Positions 22,364 to 33,766 of a stretch of DNA of 64,000 bases are shown one piece after another (position 1 is the stretch's first letter; every line of letters starts with the position of its first letter). The notes beneath the pieces are model-generated. The model was not told where the DNA came from and made no database searches. It worked only from the letters and a program-made list of their open reading frames with translations. Made by a program: the position numbers and the translations under genes. The stretch lies in the NCBI GenBank assembly GCA_034440575.1, contig JAOTOL010001448.1:990001-1054000 (forward strand). The letters are read 5' to 3'. Origin of the DNA: Imbricaverruca yamaguchii (taxonomy: Eukaryota; Arthropoda; Thecostraca; Neoverrucidae).

Positions 22364-22559
22364 CATCCAACAACACTGTTTGTTTGTTTATTGGGTGGTT
22401 TACGATGCCCTTTATGTACATGCACGGCTAATGGCGCCGCCCACACTGTTTCGCCGGTGGGCCGCGGGATTGGGGAATGTCCTGAGCGGCGCTAGTGTGC
22501 CCGTAGCCGGACACCTTAACCACTCAGCCATCCCCGCCCCATCCATCCAACAACATTGT
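22364..22559 (-). mobile_element. SINE B, full copy with 16-bp target duplication
   Basis: CATCCAACAACACTGT (22364-22379) and CATCCAACAACATTGT (22544-22559) flank a 164-bp insert. On the minus strand it starts GGGGCGGGGATGGCTGAGTG, with an A-box-like region and then AAGGTGTCCGGCTACGG. It continues through a GGCCCACCGGCGAAACAG core to a tail ending ...CACCCAATAAACAAACAAA. The head resembles class II (Ser/Leu-type) tRNA. SINEs are copied by a LINE reverse transcriptase after Pol III transcription. The single mismatch between duplications indicates moderate age. Confidence 0.92.
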
Positions 22560-22766
22560 GACGCAGAATATGATCCGCACAGTAAGTAATGTATTCCATT
22601 TATCTTCTTCCGTTCATTTACCCTCGTGGGTTGTGGACTAGGGGCAAGTTGACTACCAAGACCACCATACACACCTCGAGTCATTCAGTTGTAGCCTGGG
22701 GGCATGTTCAACCAACACCGTGTTTACCCCGGTTTCAAATAATACCTGGTGAGGAGACTACGGACA

Positions 22767-22951
22767 ATGGTGTTGAGGGGGACGAGTTGCCTAGGGGTCA
22801 GTTGCCCGTCTCACAATCGAAAGATTGTGGGGGCGAGTCTCACCTGTCGCTACTCTTTGTGCGCGACCAATCGGCGTGAGAGATTGGCGACGCTGTATGA
22901 CTCAATGGTCGATGTGTCGTAAAAACCAGCAGCCACCACGATGGTGCTGAG
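22767..22951 (+). mobile_element. SINE A, plus strand
   Basis: A tRNA-like head (GACGAGTTGCCTAGGGGTCA and a degenerate B box) is followed by the family core CTGTCGCTACTCTTTGTGC, GCGACCAATCGGCGTG and GATTGGCGACGCTGT, then the tail GTCGTAAAAACCAGCAGCC. Possible target duplications are ATGGTGTTGAG (22767-22777) and ATGGTGCTGAG (22941-22951). The B box is damaged (GGGGGCGAGTC). Confidence 0.85.
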
Positions 22952-23217
22952 ACGCACCAGCCCAGCTGCTCGCGATGCTGGACCTGCAGCACACTGTCCA
23001 GTACTCGACATTGGAGGAGTTGCACAATTGCGGAGTTCTGCCCCTCGCCACCTCAAGCGGACAACGGTTTTTCGCCAGGCTTCCGCCAGCTCGGAATATA
23101 AGGTGGGACACTTAACACGTACTACGACCTGTATTATTAGTTGGCTGTCATAAATACCCCCCCCCTCCCAGGCTGTAACACCGCAGTGCGTCGCGACTGA
23201 CGGCAGTGTGTCGCTCT

Positions 23218-25250
23218 GATCAGCCAAAATGTGTCTCCGACCAACCGCGATGCGTCTCCGACCAACCGCGATGTGTCTCCGACAAATCACAGTATCTCCG
23301 ACCAACCACAATGTGTCTCCGACCAACCATGGTGTCTTCGCGACCAATATCGGTGTGTCTCCGACAAATCACGGCGTCTCTACGACCAATATCGGTGTGT
23401 CTCCGACAAACCACGGCGTCTCTCCGACCGATATCAGTGTGTCTCCGACCATCCACAGTATGTCTCCGACCAATATCAGTGTGTCGCTCCGACCAATATC
23501 AGTGTCTCTCCGACCAATATCAGTGTGTCTCCGACCAATATCAGTGTGTCTCCGACCAATATCAGTGTGTCTGTGTCACAGCGTGTCTCCGACGAATATC
23601 AGTGTGTCTCCGACCAATATCAGTGTGTCTCCGACCAATATCAGTGTTTCTCCGACCAACATCAGTGTGTCTCCGACCAATATCAGTGTGTCTCCGAACA
23701 ATATCAGTGTGTCTCCGACCAATATCAGTGTGTCTCCGACCAATATCAGTGTGTCTCTCCGACCAATATCAGTGTATCTCCGACCAATATCAGTGTCGAC
23801 CAATATCAGTGTGTCTCCGACCAATATCAGCGTCTCTCCGACCAATATCAGTGTGTCTCCGACCATTCACAGCGTCTCTCCGACCAATATCAGTGTGTCT
23901 CCGACCAATATCAGTGTGTCTCCGACCAATATCAGTGTGTCTCCGACCAATATCAGTGTGTCTCCGACCATTCACAGCGTCTCTCCGACCAATATCAGTG
24001 TGTCTCCGACCAATATCAGTGTTTCTCCGACCAATATCAGTGTGTCTCCGACCAATATCAGTGTGTCTCCGACCAATATCAGTGTGTCTCCGACCAATAT
24101 CAGTGTGTCTCCGACCAATATCAGTGTGTCTCTCCGACCAATATCAGTGTGTCTCCGACCAATATCAGTGTGTCTCCGACCAATATCAGTGTGTCTCCGA
24201 CCAATATCAGTGTGTCTCCGACCAATATCAGTGTGTCTCCGACCAATATCAGTGTGTCTCCGACCAATATCAGTGTGTCTCCGACCAATATCAGTGTGTC
24301 GCTCCGACCAATATCAGTGTGTCTCCGACCAATATCAGTGTGTCTCCGACCAATATCAGTGTGTCGCTCCGACCAATATCAGTGTGTCGCTCCGACCAAT
24401 ATCAGTGTGTCGCTCCGACCAATATCAGTGTGTCTCCGACCAATATCAGTGTGTCTCCGACCAATATCAGTGTGTCTCCGACCAATATCAGTGTTCTCCG
24501 ACCAATATCAGTGGTCCGACCAATATCAGTGTGTCTCCGACCAATATCAGTGTGTCTCCGACCAATATCAGTGTGTCGCTCCGACCAATATCAGTGTCTC
24601 CGACCAATATCAGTGTGTCTCCGACCAATATCAGTGTGTCTCCGACCAATATCAGTGCGTCGCTCCGACCAATATCAGTGTGTCGCTCCGACCAATATCA
24701 GTGTGTCGCTCCGACCAATATCAGTGTGTCTCCGACCAATATCAGTGTGTCGCTCCGACCAATATCAGTGTGTCTCCGACCAATATCAGTGTGTCTCCGA
24801 CCAATATCAGTGTGTCTCCGACTAATATCAGTGTGTCTCCGACAAATATCAGTGTGTCTCCGACCAATATCAGTGTGTCTCCGACCAATATCAGTGTGTC
24901 TCCGACCAATATCAGTGTGTCTCCGACCAATATCAGTGTGTCTCCGACCAATATCAGTGTGTCTCCGACTAATATCAGTGTGTCTCCGACAAATATCAGT
25001 GTGTCTCCGACCAATATCAGTGTGTCTCCGACCAATATCAGTGTGTCGCTCCGACCAATATCAGTGTGTCGCTCCGACCAATATCAGTGTGTCTCCGACC
25101 AATATCAGTGTGTCTCCGACCAATATCAGTGTCTCCGACCAATATCAGTGTTTCTCCGACCAATATCAGTGTCTCCGACCAATATCAGTGCTTCTCCGAC
25201 CAATATCAGTGTGTCGCTCCGACCAATATCAGTGTGTCGCTCCGACAAGA
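23218..25250. repeat. 21-bp minisatellite with a CCAAT box per unit, about 95 copies
   Basis: The core is TCCGACCAATATCAGTGTG plus TC. The first 250 bp have diverged units (CCAACCGCGATG, CAAATCACAG, CCATCCACAG). The interior is nearly uniform, with an extra GC in some units (GTGTCGCTCCGACC) and a few shortened ones. Because 21 is divisible by three, long plus-strand frames stay open (RPISVCL, PTNISVS and DQYQCVS repeats). No conserved non-repeat domain is attached, so I do not call a protein. Confidence 0.97.
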
Positions 25251-25269
25251 TGTGCTGACGAGTGTCCGC

Positions 25270-25742
25270 TGATTCTGTTTGCCGAACCTGACGTATCAGC
25301 ACGAGACGCGATGCCCCCAAAGCCGCTGCAAACACCGTTTATGTGCACGCTTTTGCGGACGGCGATTGCGTTCATGGAACGTTATTCACGTCACGGATTT
25401 CATCAACTTGCATGTCCCCCGGTCCCGCACCGAGATGGGGAAGAGACGTTTTAGTTCCAGAGCGCCACACATGTACAACTCACTGCCACCTGAGCTGACG
25501 CGACTTCCCGTGTCGATCTTTGGTCGCCACCTACGGGAGTACCTATTTGACGTGCCGCCCGTGCCGGACTGATTGACTGCTCGACTTGCTGTATTTTATT
25601 TATTTTTTATTTGTTTTCTGTGATTTTGACCCTCTTTTTTACCTTTTGTGGTGTGTTGTTTCACCTATTTGACGCGATGTCGTAATAGCCACGAGTCAAT
25701 TGTGGATGACCGTAATAGAGTCTGTCTGTCTGTCTGTCTGTC
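25270..25742 (+). pseudogene. CR1/L2-like LINE, 3' end: RT C-terminus plus 3' tail
   Basis: The frame 25279-25572 encodes VIHVTDFINLHVPRSRTEMG followed by KRRFSSRAPHMYNSLPPEL. This is the typical C-terminal block of many LINE polymerases (consensus 'VPrtRTeyGkrsFsyrgp-lWNSLPpelr'). The frame ends with a stop at 25570, followed by a T-rich 3' region and a (TCTG)5-like microsatellite (about 25720-25742), as expected for the 3' end of such elements. Everything upstream of the block is absent, because the 21-bp array begins directly before it. The copy is severely 5' truncated and non-functional. The clade assignment is by motif. Confidence 0.75.
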
Positions 25743-25918
25743 AACTATGGAGTGGCAATAAGGTAACACCAACCCATGTGCCTGAAGAGGCAGTTGTATC
25801 TGGTGCGCAGTCGGGCTGGCGGCTTGAGCCACGTGCAGTAAGTGATGCCGGATGCCGTACTGCATCTGCTTCTGACCAAGTGCGTAGAGGCTTGGCTTTG
25901 AATTCGCGTTCAATTCCC

Positions 25919-26245
25919 GCCTCGGTAGCTCAGTAGGTTAGGGCGCCGGCCTGCACTTATCTCACCTGTTCCGGCATGTCAGAGTTCGAGTCGCTTCTCG
26001 CTCTCGCATTTATCCCTGCCCGGGAGTGTCAGCTGGCAACTCGCCCGATAAGGCCGTGGACGAGCTACCGGGCGGCCGTGTCGGTGCATTGGCGGCACGT
26101 TAAACTCCCGTTCAAAATTCTGCCGTTGAACTGGAATTCATTGATCGGGCAAGGGGGGGGGGGTCCACGCAAACAAAAAATGCTAAGCGATGGAACCCTG
26201 GTTGATAAAGCCACCCCAGCAAGAATTCGGACTAAATCTTTCTTT
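25919..26245 (+). mobile_element. SINE C (tRNA-derived head)
   Basis: The head GCCTCGGTAGCTCAGTAGG continues with TTAGGGCGCCGGCC (Pol III A box TAGCTCAGTAGG). At about 25982 CAGAGTTCGAGTCGC matches a B box. The tRNA-like stem for a mature tRNA is disrupted by an insert of about 15 nt, so this is not a tRNA gene. A core with GGGCGGCCGTGTCGGTGC follows and then a tail with GATAAAGCC. It differs in head and core from SINE A and B. A clear target duplication could not be defined. GAATTCG near 25899 and 26223 is a weak candidate. Confidence 0.75.
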
Positions 26246-28256
26246 TAATTTGTTTTTATATTGTTCATCAAATGATCACCGGCAGTGAAACACCAGTTAA
26301 CAATGTATCGCAGCAGAGTTAACATCGAACGGATTTGTTTCAGCTCTCCTTCGGTAAATTGTGACGTCGGCGGAACACAGCTGGCCGAGTTCTGCCCAGC
26401 ATGCAGTGCAGGATTTCCCTTTTTTTTTTTTGATAGTGGAATCCAAAATGTTTAGCTGGAATACGACTTTTTTAGCTGAATTCCCAAAAATATCTATGCA
26501 CTTGCTCACAATTAACCTTGTTTTAGTGGGACTGAAAACCAATGTTAGCATTTTTTCATGCATAAACATCTTGGCAAACTAAGCCACGTCTAAAATTTTG
26601 CTGCACTAAAAAAATGAGTTGTCCATAACCAGGTAGTATTGCTTTAATGGAATTAACAATAAATGTTAGCATTTCATGATGTATTTACCATACAAACATA
26701 TATGTACATATAGGCAACTGCTAAGTCAGCAATATGTCCTCAAGCTAAGTCATGAATAGGTGCAATTGTGCCAAGGAATGCATCTAGTGGGAAATGCCCT
26801 CAATAGCCAAAGTACTCCCAAAAATATACCCATGATATATGCAAATTGGATAGATATTGCCTGAGTGTAGGTGGGTGATGTATTCCCAAAGTTCAAAAAC
26901 AAATATTTATGATAAATAGGCATGATGTGATGTGAAAACCAATAGCATTTCTCCTGGCAGAGCTCAGGATGAATCGCACTCAAACTCATCTTGGGCGGAC
27001 CACACAACCGGGATCATCCTTCAACAAACACTTCTCCGAAGGACTAGTCCCACAACTAATGAGCCTAGTTCACCCGCGATTCATTTGAATTATTGTTAAC
27101 TTCCGTTTCTGTCCAAAATCTCAAGCACCCCCAAAATGCATTTCATGGCCCCGGTCAACCTTTGCGACATTCCGAGTTTGTGCGTACCATTCGCCACCGA
27201 CGCATAATACACAGCTCTGCCTCAGACCTCAAAATTGGATGTGGTTAAATTATTAGCGAAGGATGAGGTTATAAGCCAACTTCATGAGCACTGGCAGATA
27301 AAATTATAACAAAGGTATACTTAATCGATGTCAACAAAGTTCACAAATGCGCACCCGACACCCAGAACCGGCTTAACGCAAACCTGATACAACACCCCAC
27401 GTGACTATTGGATATGGATGGACTATTGTTTTGGAATATGTAATGGTTTAATGAAAATTATACTAAAACAATCCGTCTAAGAAAGTTTTATTTTCACCAC
27501 CAAGAAACAGTTATTTTGCATGAAAAAGCTAAAAAAAATACTGAAAACGATTCTTATGAATATTAAGTTTCTTTATTTTGTTTAGTTCATGTCTGGAATG
27601 TTTAGTTGACGCAAGGATCGACTTGGAAGGATCCAGAGCTGCTAGACGGGAGAGCAAATTTCCCCTGTAAAACCGCTCATAGGCGGTTTTACTTTCTCTG
27701 TTAAATAGAGTTTGTCGGATTTGCTTACCCCAGCCCTAGAAGGACAGCTGATCACGGAGCGGGCGAATAGTTGATGGGTCGGAGTAAATTTTGAAGAAGT
27801 ATTACGGACCCTTCACTGACACTGATGAACTCCAAATGCAGTTATATTTGAAGGCGCATGATATATCTTCGCACAGATTTACAAAAAAAAATATTTTACC
27901 GTCATGCTTAAGTGCACAAATGGCATTCGTTTCTTGGTGTAATCGCCTCGGAGAACTTGCTTCCTCCAGGGTCGATTTTCGTAAATTTGAAGTGATTTTC
28001 CTGCATTGAACGGGCTCATTGTGTCTTAAAAAACTTGTCTCTTTAACAAACTGACCTTCGATTGCGCATTCAAGGCACCTTATTGCCCAAACAAGGCTTT
28101 AAGTATTTACTCCGGCGATACCAAGTACCCCCAGATTTGCAAACTAGGGATTTCTGGTACTTCTTGACGAACACTCCAGCAAAAGTATCTAACTATATAT
28201 ATATGGAATAGATATTGATTAATCTAACTATATCATACACAAGAATAAATATTGAT
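26246..28256. other. AT-rich region, no recognised gene
   Basis: This is the longest stretch of the window without arrays. It contains T- and A-runs (26420, 27530, 27888) and several short open frames without recognisable motifs, such as 26361-26582, 26750-27007 and 27791-28009. There is no RNA signature. Confidence 0.55.
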
Positions 28257-28443
28257 GAATATTGAATCAACATTGAATAAATATTGAATCAACATTGAAT
28301 AAATATTGAATCAACATTGAATAAATATTGAATCAACATTGAATAAATATTGAATCAACATTGAATAAATATTGAATCAACATTGAATAAATATTGAATC
28401 AACATTGAATAAATATTGAATCAATATTGAATAAATATTGAAT
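28257..28443. repeat. 22-bp AT-rich minisatellite, about 8.5 copies
   Basis: The unit consists of two 11-mers, ATTGAATCAAC and ATTGAATAAAT. The array is nearly invariant except for a CAAT variant at the right end. This is one of six unrelated arrays in the window with 21-22-bp periods. Confidence 0.95.
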
Positions 28444-28904
28444 TCATGATTGACTACGTTGACACAAATAGTCTCACATTGGTCTTCTCTATAGCGTTTA
28501 CATGACGTCACGCGACGCCATTTGTGCGGTGCGGGGACGTTTTTAGCGCATAAGTGGCGCTAAAAACCGACAAACAACACCGATACCAACAGATCCGAAT
28601 GTCGTCTAGTTCTATTGTGGTCATTGAGGGGTCGGCGATTTGGTACTGCTGCAACTGCTATTTGCTTTCAGGTATGGACTTTGAGTGGTAGCACTGGACC
28701 AAACAATGTTGTTCTTCCTTTTCCCTTCTGGAATACAAAATATTTCATTTAGTCTAGTCACAATCCTGGAGTGCAAAATGTATTGATATGCTTGACACCA
28801 ACAAACGCTAGTTTTTCCAACACTGCCAGCATGAGCGCAGATGGAACGCCACAGCACGTGTGGAGCTGCGATTTGCACCGGCATCAGGCATCATCCGACC
28901 CATT
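28444..28904. other. No recognised gene; small hairpin and CRE-like site
   Basis: TGACGTCA (consensus CRE) lies at about 28503-28510. An 11-bp inverted repeat, GTTTTTAGCGC (28539-28549) / GCGCTAAAAAC (28557-28567), follows with a 7-nt loop. No coding feature is recognised. Confidence 0.5.
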
Positions 28905-29099
28905 TCACATCGTTTGTTTATTGGGTGGTTCACGACGCACTTTATGGACATTCGCGACTAATGGGCCGCCGCACTGTTCCGCCGGTGGGCCGCGGGATTT
29001 GAAAATGTCCGGAGCGGTGCGAGTGTCGAACCCGGGACCTTTGGTACCCAGAGCCCAACACCTTAACCACTCTGTCATCCCGGCCCCCAGATCACATCG
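28905..29099 (-). mobile_element. SINE B with 8-bp target duplication
   Basis: TCACATCG at 28905-28912 and 29092-29099 flank the insert. The minus-strand head reads GGGGCCGGGATGACAGAGTG, with GTTAAGGTGTTGGGC, then B box GGGTTCGACAC, then the GGCCCACCGGCGGAACAG core, and ends CACCCAATAAACAAA. It has the most canonical B box of the three B copies. Confidence 0.9.
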
Positions 29100-30303
29100 C
29101 ATCGCCTTGTTGTGAGCATGGCAGCACGGCCATCCCACCGCTGAACTTAGCCAACGTTTTCCCAATTATACCAAAATTCCATTTTTACCAAATTGCAAAC
29201 TGTGGCAAGTGTCAATGAGATTCCGGAGGGATTTGGGCAGGTCATAATAATTTGGGTCACGTCTTGAAACCGTCAAAAAGTTTCATGCCAGCTGCAGCAC
29301 AGAACAGCACAACAGTATTGCTGCAGAGCAAGTTTCCCAAGCTGAGTATCTTGCTGTTGGTACAGGACGCTGGCTAACTGAAACATTTCATTCACACGCG
29401 TGACGCATTCTTCTCTTGTTGTCTGACCCCGAAAATATAATTAACTTTCATTAGTTTACCTATATTTGCAGCAAAATGTACCGGAGTTTTTTTGGATGTA
29501 TTCCTCCAAATAGACCATACTCCCACCCTTTCCTTCGCAGTGTTCCAAGTTTCTGATCCCAGTCATCCCATTCACTCTGACTCCTGGCCCCGACAGTTGA
29601 CTTTAAGTCTGCCGTCTGCCCCAAATTCAGACCGTTTCGGAGTCTCTCGAAAACTTCCATTTAAATTCGTTAACTGGAACGCAATTTCGTGCATGCCTAC
29701 GTAACACCAAATCACATGTTGAAGATGCGGGCAGTCAGACACTAGCCGACTGCATCAACCATCCCCGCGTCTTCCACCGATAGTAATAGGCCAAAGCAAA
29801 CATGGAATGCCGAAGACCGCAGAAAAGGCGCCATTCCTACTTCTTTTCAGCAGCCAGCAAAACTTCGTGACTGCTGACGATGAAACCAATCAAAGCCCTT
29901 TCACTTGCAGGTAAAAAGCATATATGCATTGTCGACAATTTTCTGGCGGCCGAATACAAAGAACAAAAAAAAGAGGTAGACACATATCACGCTCTTCTGC
30001 CCATAATTGTGCGTCAGTCCGTTTGCTGGCAGACTTGCCACTAAATGTAATACGAAACTTGGGGTTTATGAAGTTGTCTTAGCACTTGTTATTCTAAAGA
30101 TATGTCCATCGTTTTGGAAATGAAAATTACTTTATCGGAAGCATGCTGCTGGCTGCAAAGTGATATCAAAAAGTGTGTTTGCCCCTCCAACTTTGGAGTT
30201 CTGGAACAGACGTATCCGCTGCTCCTCACCCCACCCACCCCCACCCACCTCGTTCCTACGCCCATGGGGAGAGGTAACCAGCCCATACCACAGCTGAGGA
30301 TGT
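29100..30303. other. No recognised gene
   Basis: Open frames at 29460-29704 and 30089-30412 have no recognisable domain, and the latter runs into the adjacent array. No RNA feature is seen. Confidence 0.5.
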
Positions 30304-30634
30304 GAGCAGCAGCCACACAGCTGGAGAGGTCAACAGCCACACAGCTGGAGAGGTCAACAGCCACACAGCTGGAGAGGTCAACAGCCACACAGCTGGAGAG
30401 GTCAACAGCCACACAGCTGGGAGGTCAACAGCCACACAGCTGGAGAGGTCACAGCCACACAGCTGGAGAGGTCAACAGCCACACAGCTGGAGAGGTCAAC
30501 AGCCACACAGCTGGAGAGGTCAACAGCCACACAGCTGGAGAGGTCAACAGTCACACAGCTGGAGAGGTCAACAGCCACACAGCTGGAGAGGTCAACAGCC
30601 ACACAGGTGGAGAGGTCAACAGCCACACAGCTGG
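30304..30634. repeat. 24-bp minisatellite, about 14 copies
   Basis: The core is CAGCCACACAGCTGGAGAGG plus TCAA, with a CAGCTG E-box in each unit. Single-base deletions near 30420 and 30450 shift the frame. Frames encoding SHTAGEVN-type repeats are artefacts. Confidence 0.95.
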
Positions 30635-30767
30635 CGCGTCATCTGACTATGAATAATACATGTGTCGCCGGTGCGGCGGGTCTCCAGCTGGGGCGGGGTG
30701 TGCAGAGTGGCAGTGTGATGCGGGTCAGAGGCGTCACGCGTGATGCAGCTCGGCGGCTCGACCTCCG

Positions 30768-31456
30768 ACGGACGCCTGGCCTGACGGACGCCTGGCCTGA
30801 CGGAGGGATACACATGGCTTGCGTGACGGACGCCTGGCCTGACGGACGCCTGGCCTGACGGACGCCTGGTCTGACGGACGCCTGGCCTGACGGACGCCTG
30901 GCCTGACGGACGCCTGGCCTGACGGACGCCTGGCCTGACGGACGCCTGGCCTGACGGACGCCTGGTCTGACGGACGCCTGACCTGACGGACGCCTGGTCT
31001 GATGGACGCCTGGTCTGACGGACGCCTGGTCTGATGGACGCCTGGTCTGACGGACGCCTGGCCTGACGGACGCCTGGCCTGACGGACGCCTGGTCTGACG
31101 GACGCCTGGCCTGACGGACGCCTGGCCTGACGGACGCCTGGCCTGACGGACGCCTGGCCTGACGGACGCCTGGCCTGACGGACGCCTGGCCTGACGGACG
31201 CCTGGCCTGACGGACGCCTGGCCTGACGGACGCCTTATCTGACGGACGCCTGGCCTGAAGGACGCCTGGCCTGACGGACGCCTGGCCTGACGGACGCCTG
31301 GCCTGACGGACGCCTGGCCTGACGGACGCCTGGCCTGACGGACGCCTGGCCTGACGGACGCCTGGTCTGACGGACGCCTGGTCTGATGGACGCTTGGCCT
31401 GACGGACGCCTTGGTCTGACGGACGCCTGGTCTGACGGACGCCTGGCCTGATGGAG
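30768..31456. repeat. 16-bp minisatellite, about 42 copies
   Basis: The unit is CTGACGGACGCCTGGC with a CCT/TCT variant. A break at 30800-30825 carries GGAGGGATACACATGGC, and related GGAGAGACACATGTGGC sequences follow the array at 31454 and 31520, so both edges share a flanking motif. The minus-strand frames stay open because the unit lacks stops. Confidence 0.95.
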
Positions 31457-31754
31457 AGACACATGTGGCTGGCGCGATTTGGCTGCACATGTGGCTAGTG
31501 CGACGGACGTCTGGCCTGATTGAGAGACACGTGTGGCTAATGCGGGCTGGTGGCGGCTGAACAACAACAAATCAATACCATCGATTTCGAACAAGCAGAC
31601 GGCATTCGCGATTTCTGCGGGCCGATAATTAATATTTGCAGCTCATGTTAGTGATATAGCACAGCTGATGTTAATGGTATATCACACATAGCAAACGAGG
31701 CTCTGAATCTGCATATGGAGTCCTCTCAGGCTGGAGCAAAGCGTGTCAAGTGCA

Positions 31755-32175
31755 AGCGCAGTGCTGAGCTGGCTGGATACTTCGCCAATGCACGTTCCAC
31801 TTTAGAGCACGCCAGCGCCGTGTAGGCAGGCGCCGCTGCCACCAGCAGTGTACGGGTCGATTGAGTACAACGCAAGTCCCTCGAGCGGCTCCTATTTCGC
31901 ACGGAATCTGCTTCGCCGACCTCCCTATGCTACGATGACATCGCAACAATTTTCCAAGTGCATTCTCCTCACTCCAGGTGAAAACAGGTGTGTTTGCTTC
32001 ATGCACTTCCTGCTTTAGAATTCGCCGCTGCCACTCGCACCGTGGTGATCGATCGAGTGCAACGCAAATTCCTCACGTGGCTCCCATTCCAGACATCATC
32101 TGGCTCCACGACCTCCCACACGACCTCCTTAGAGACATTCTTAAATCAACACGGACACTTGTGAAAAGGCCACAG
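31755..32175 (+). pseudogene. Degenerate LINE reverse transcriptase C-terminal fragment with internal duplication
   Basis: One plus-strand frame (31755-31978) reads FANARSTLEHASAV, stop, AGAAATSS, VRVD, stop, VQRKSLERLLFRTESAS, CYDDIATIFQVHSPHSR. This matches the LINE pattern 'LvRs-LEYasvvW...idrVQrkFl..L...YDdll..F.v.sL'. A second, diverged copy of the same segment (LEFAAATRTVVIDRVQRKF...) follows about 192 bp later, at 32016-32170. Stops and frameshifts make it non-functional. No YxDD palm segment was found nearby. Its motif style is closer to CR1/Jockey elements than to the RNase H-bearing copy at 5.6 kb. Confidence 0.65.
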
Positions 32176-32814
32176 CTTCTCCGTAGGCGCCAACTCAATT
32201 GGCATGCATATCAACTACCCTATACATGCCAAGAGCACAAGCTGACACGATGAAATTGGGACCTTTCAGGCTAGTAAATGATGTTCTGTCCAAGTTCGTG
32301 AGGTAGACATCCTCCACAGTCCATCAGCCCCTCATCCAAGGCAGCAGGGAAAGTGTACATTGGGGGCTTCGATGAGGCCATGAGTATGAGTAGGCCATCG
32401 CATCGCGCGATGGACCCCCTCCCCCATTCATGTTTGTCTGGGAATGCGACCGAATGTGCCGACGCAGAGAAGCGAAACCTCTCGTGTCTTCATATACATC
32501 TGAATTGCATATTTCGAACAAGAGCTAGGCTAAAAAGTCAAACTCACGAAAGGTCACTGGCCTGTGGGGTCAAATGGAACAAGTGTTCCATGGCAGCATT
32601 AATCGAATGGCCAAACAAACGCTGCGCAAATTATCGCGCCGTCGCACGTGAGCAAACTGTGACATGGTGCGCAGGCACGCAGTAGCGCAGTAGCGTAGTA
32701 GCGCGACGATCCCGAGCCGGATAATGACCCACATGTTCAGCACGTAAACTCAATTACAACTCAAATTCATGGTTCCGGAATTGAGCCCAGCAGCCGCCCA
32801 CTAGGAGCAGCAGT
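32176..32814. other. No recognised gene
   Basis: Short open frames on both strands, none with a recognised motif. Confidence 0.5.
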
Positions 32815-33412
32815 ATGTCGGCCGACGCTGCTCGTGCAGCACCGGCCGTGGCTGCTCGTGCAGCACCGGCCGTGGCTGCTCGTGGGGCACTGGCCGACGC
32901 TGCTCGTGGGGCACTGGCCGTGGCTGCTCGTGGGGCACTGGCCGACGCTGCTCGTGGGGCACTGGCCGTGGCTGCTCGTGGGACACTGGCCGTGGCTGCT
33001 CGTGCAGCACTGGCCGTGGCTGCTAATGTGGCACTGGCCGTGGCTGCTCGTGGGGCACCGGCCGTGGCTGCTCGTGGGGCACTGGCCGTGGCTGCTCGTG
33101 CAGCACTGGCCGTGGCTGCTAATGTGGCACTGGCCGTGGCTGCTCGTGGGGCACCGGCCGTGGCTGCTCGTGGGGCACTGGCCGTGGCTGCTCGTGGGGC
33201 ACTGGCCGTGGCTGCTCGTGCAGCACTGGCCGTGGCTGCTAATGTGGCACTGGCCGTGACTGCTCGTGGGGCACCGGCCGTGGCTGCTCGTGGGGCACCG
33301 GCCGTGGCTGCTCGTGGGGCACTGGCCGTGGCTGCTCGTGGGGCACTGGCCGTGGCTGCTCGTGGGGCACTGGCCGTGGCTGCAGCGTGGGGCACCGGCC
33401 GTGGCTGCTGCG
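32815..33412. repeat. 24-bp minisatellite with higher-order structure, about 25 copies
   Basis: The core is GCTGCTCGTGGGGCACTGG plus CCGTG. Variant units occur in a recurring order: GTGCAGCACTGG, AATGTGGCACTGG, GGGGCACCGG, GGGGCACTGG. The CAG variant starts at 32995, 33091 and 33211, i.e. 96 and 120 bp apart, showing duplication of multi-unit blocks. Open frames such as AARGALAV repeats follow from the 24-bp period. Confidence 0.95.
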
Positions 33413-33459
33413 TGTTTGCGGGGCCGCACAGGCAGAGCTACGGGGGATACAGGACACAG

Positions 33460-33620
33460 GGAAAAGCGGGATGTACAAGAGAGCGGAGCATGCGGGAGAA
33501 CGGAACATACAGAAGAGCGGAATATACAGTAGAGCGGAATATATAGAACAGAACATACATGAGAGCGGAACATACGGGAGAGCGGACTATTCAGGACTGC
33601 AGAGCATGCAGGAGGGTGAA
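33460..33620. repeat. Degenerate 20-bp repeat (GAGAGCGGAACATAC)
   Basis: About eight diverged copies of a purine-rich GAGAGCGGAACATACGGGA-like unit follow the 24-bp array. Confidence 0.75.
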
Positions 33621-33715
33621 ACATTCATGGGATCAGGGCTGGAGATCTCTCACCAAGGAAGGGTTCGAAGTCCTTATTTTTGGAATATAAAAAGCCAGCG
33701 CACCATTGGCGGCAA

Positions 33716-33766
33716 CTGGAGTTTAGTGGCGCATCGACTACATCGGCTATGCAGCGTCCATCCAGC
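33716..33766 (-). repeat. Degenerate element D copy
   Basis: GTTTAGTGGCGCATCGACTA followed by CATCGGCTATGCAGCGTCC matches element D. The tail side is diverged and no target duplication is visible. Confidence 0.5.

Noticed and set aside
23206..25454. Plus-strand open frames of 539-741 codons
   Set aside because: They are translations of the 21-bp CCAAT array. The only non-repeat part is the start of a LINE remnant in another frame.
25919..25995. tRNA gene on the plus strand
   Set aside because: The anticodon region is lengthened and no cloverleaf forms. A SINE core follows.
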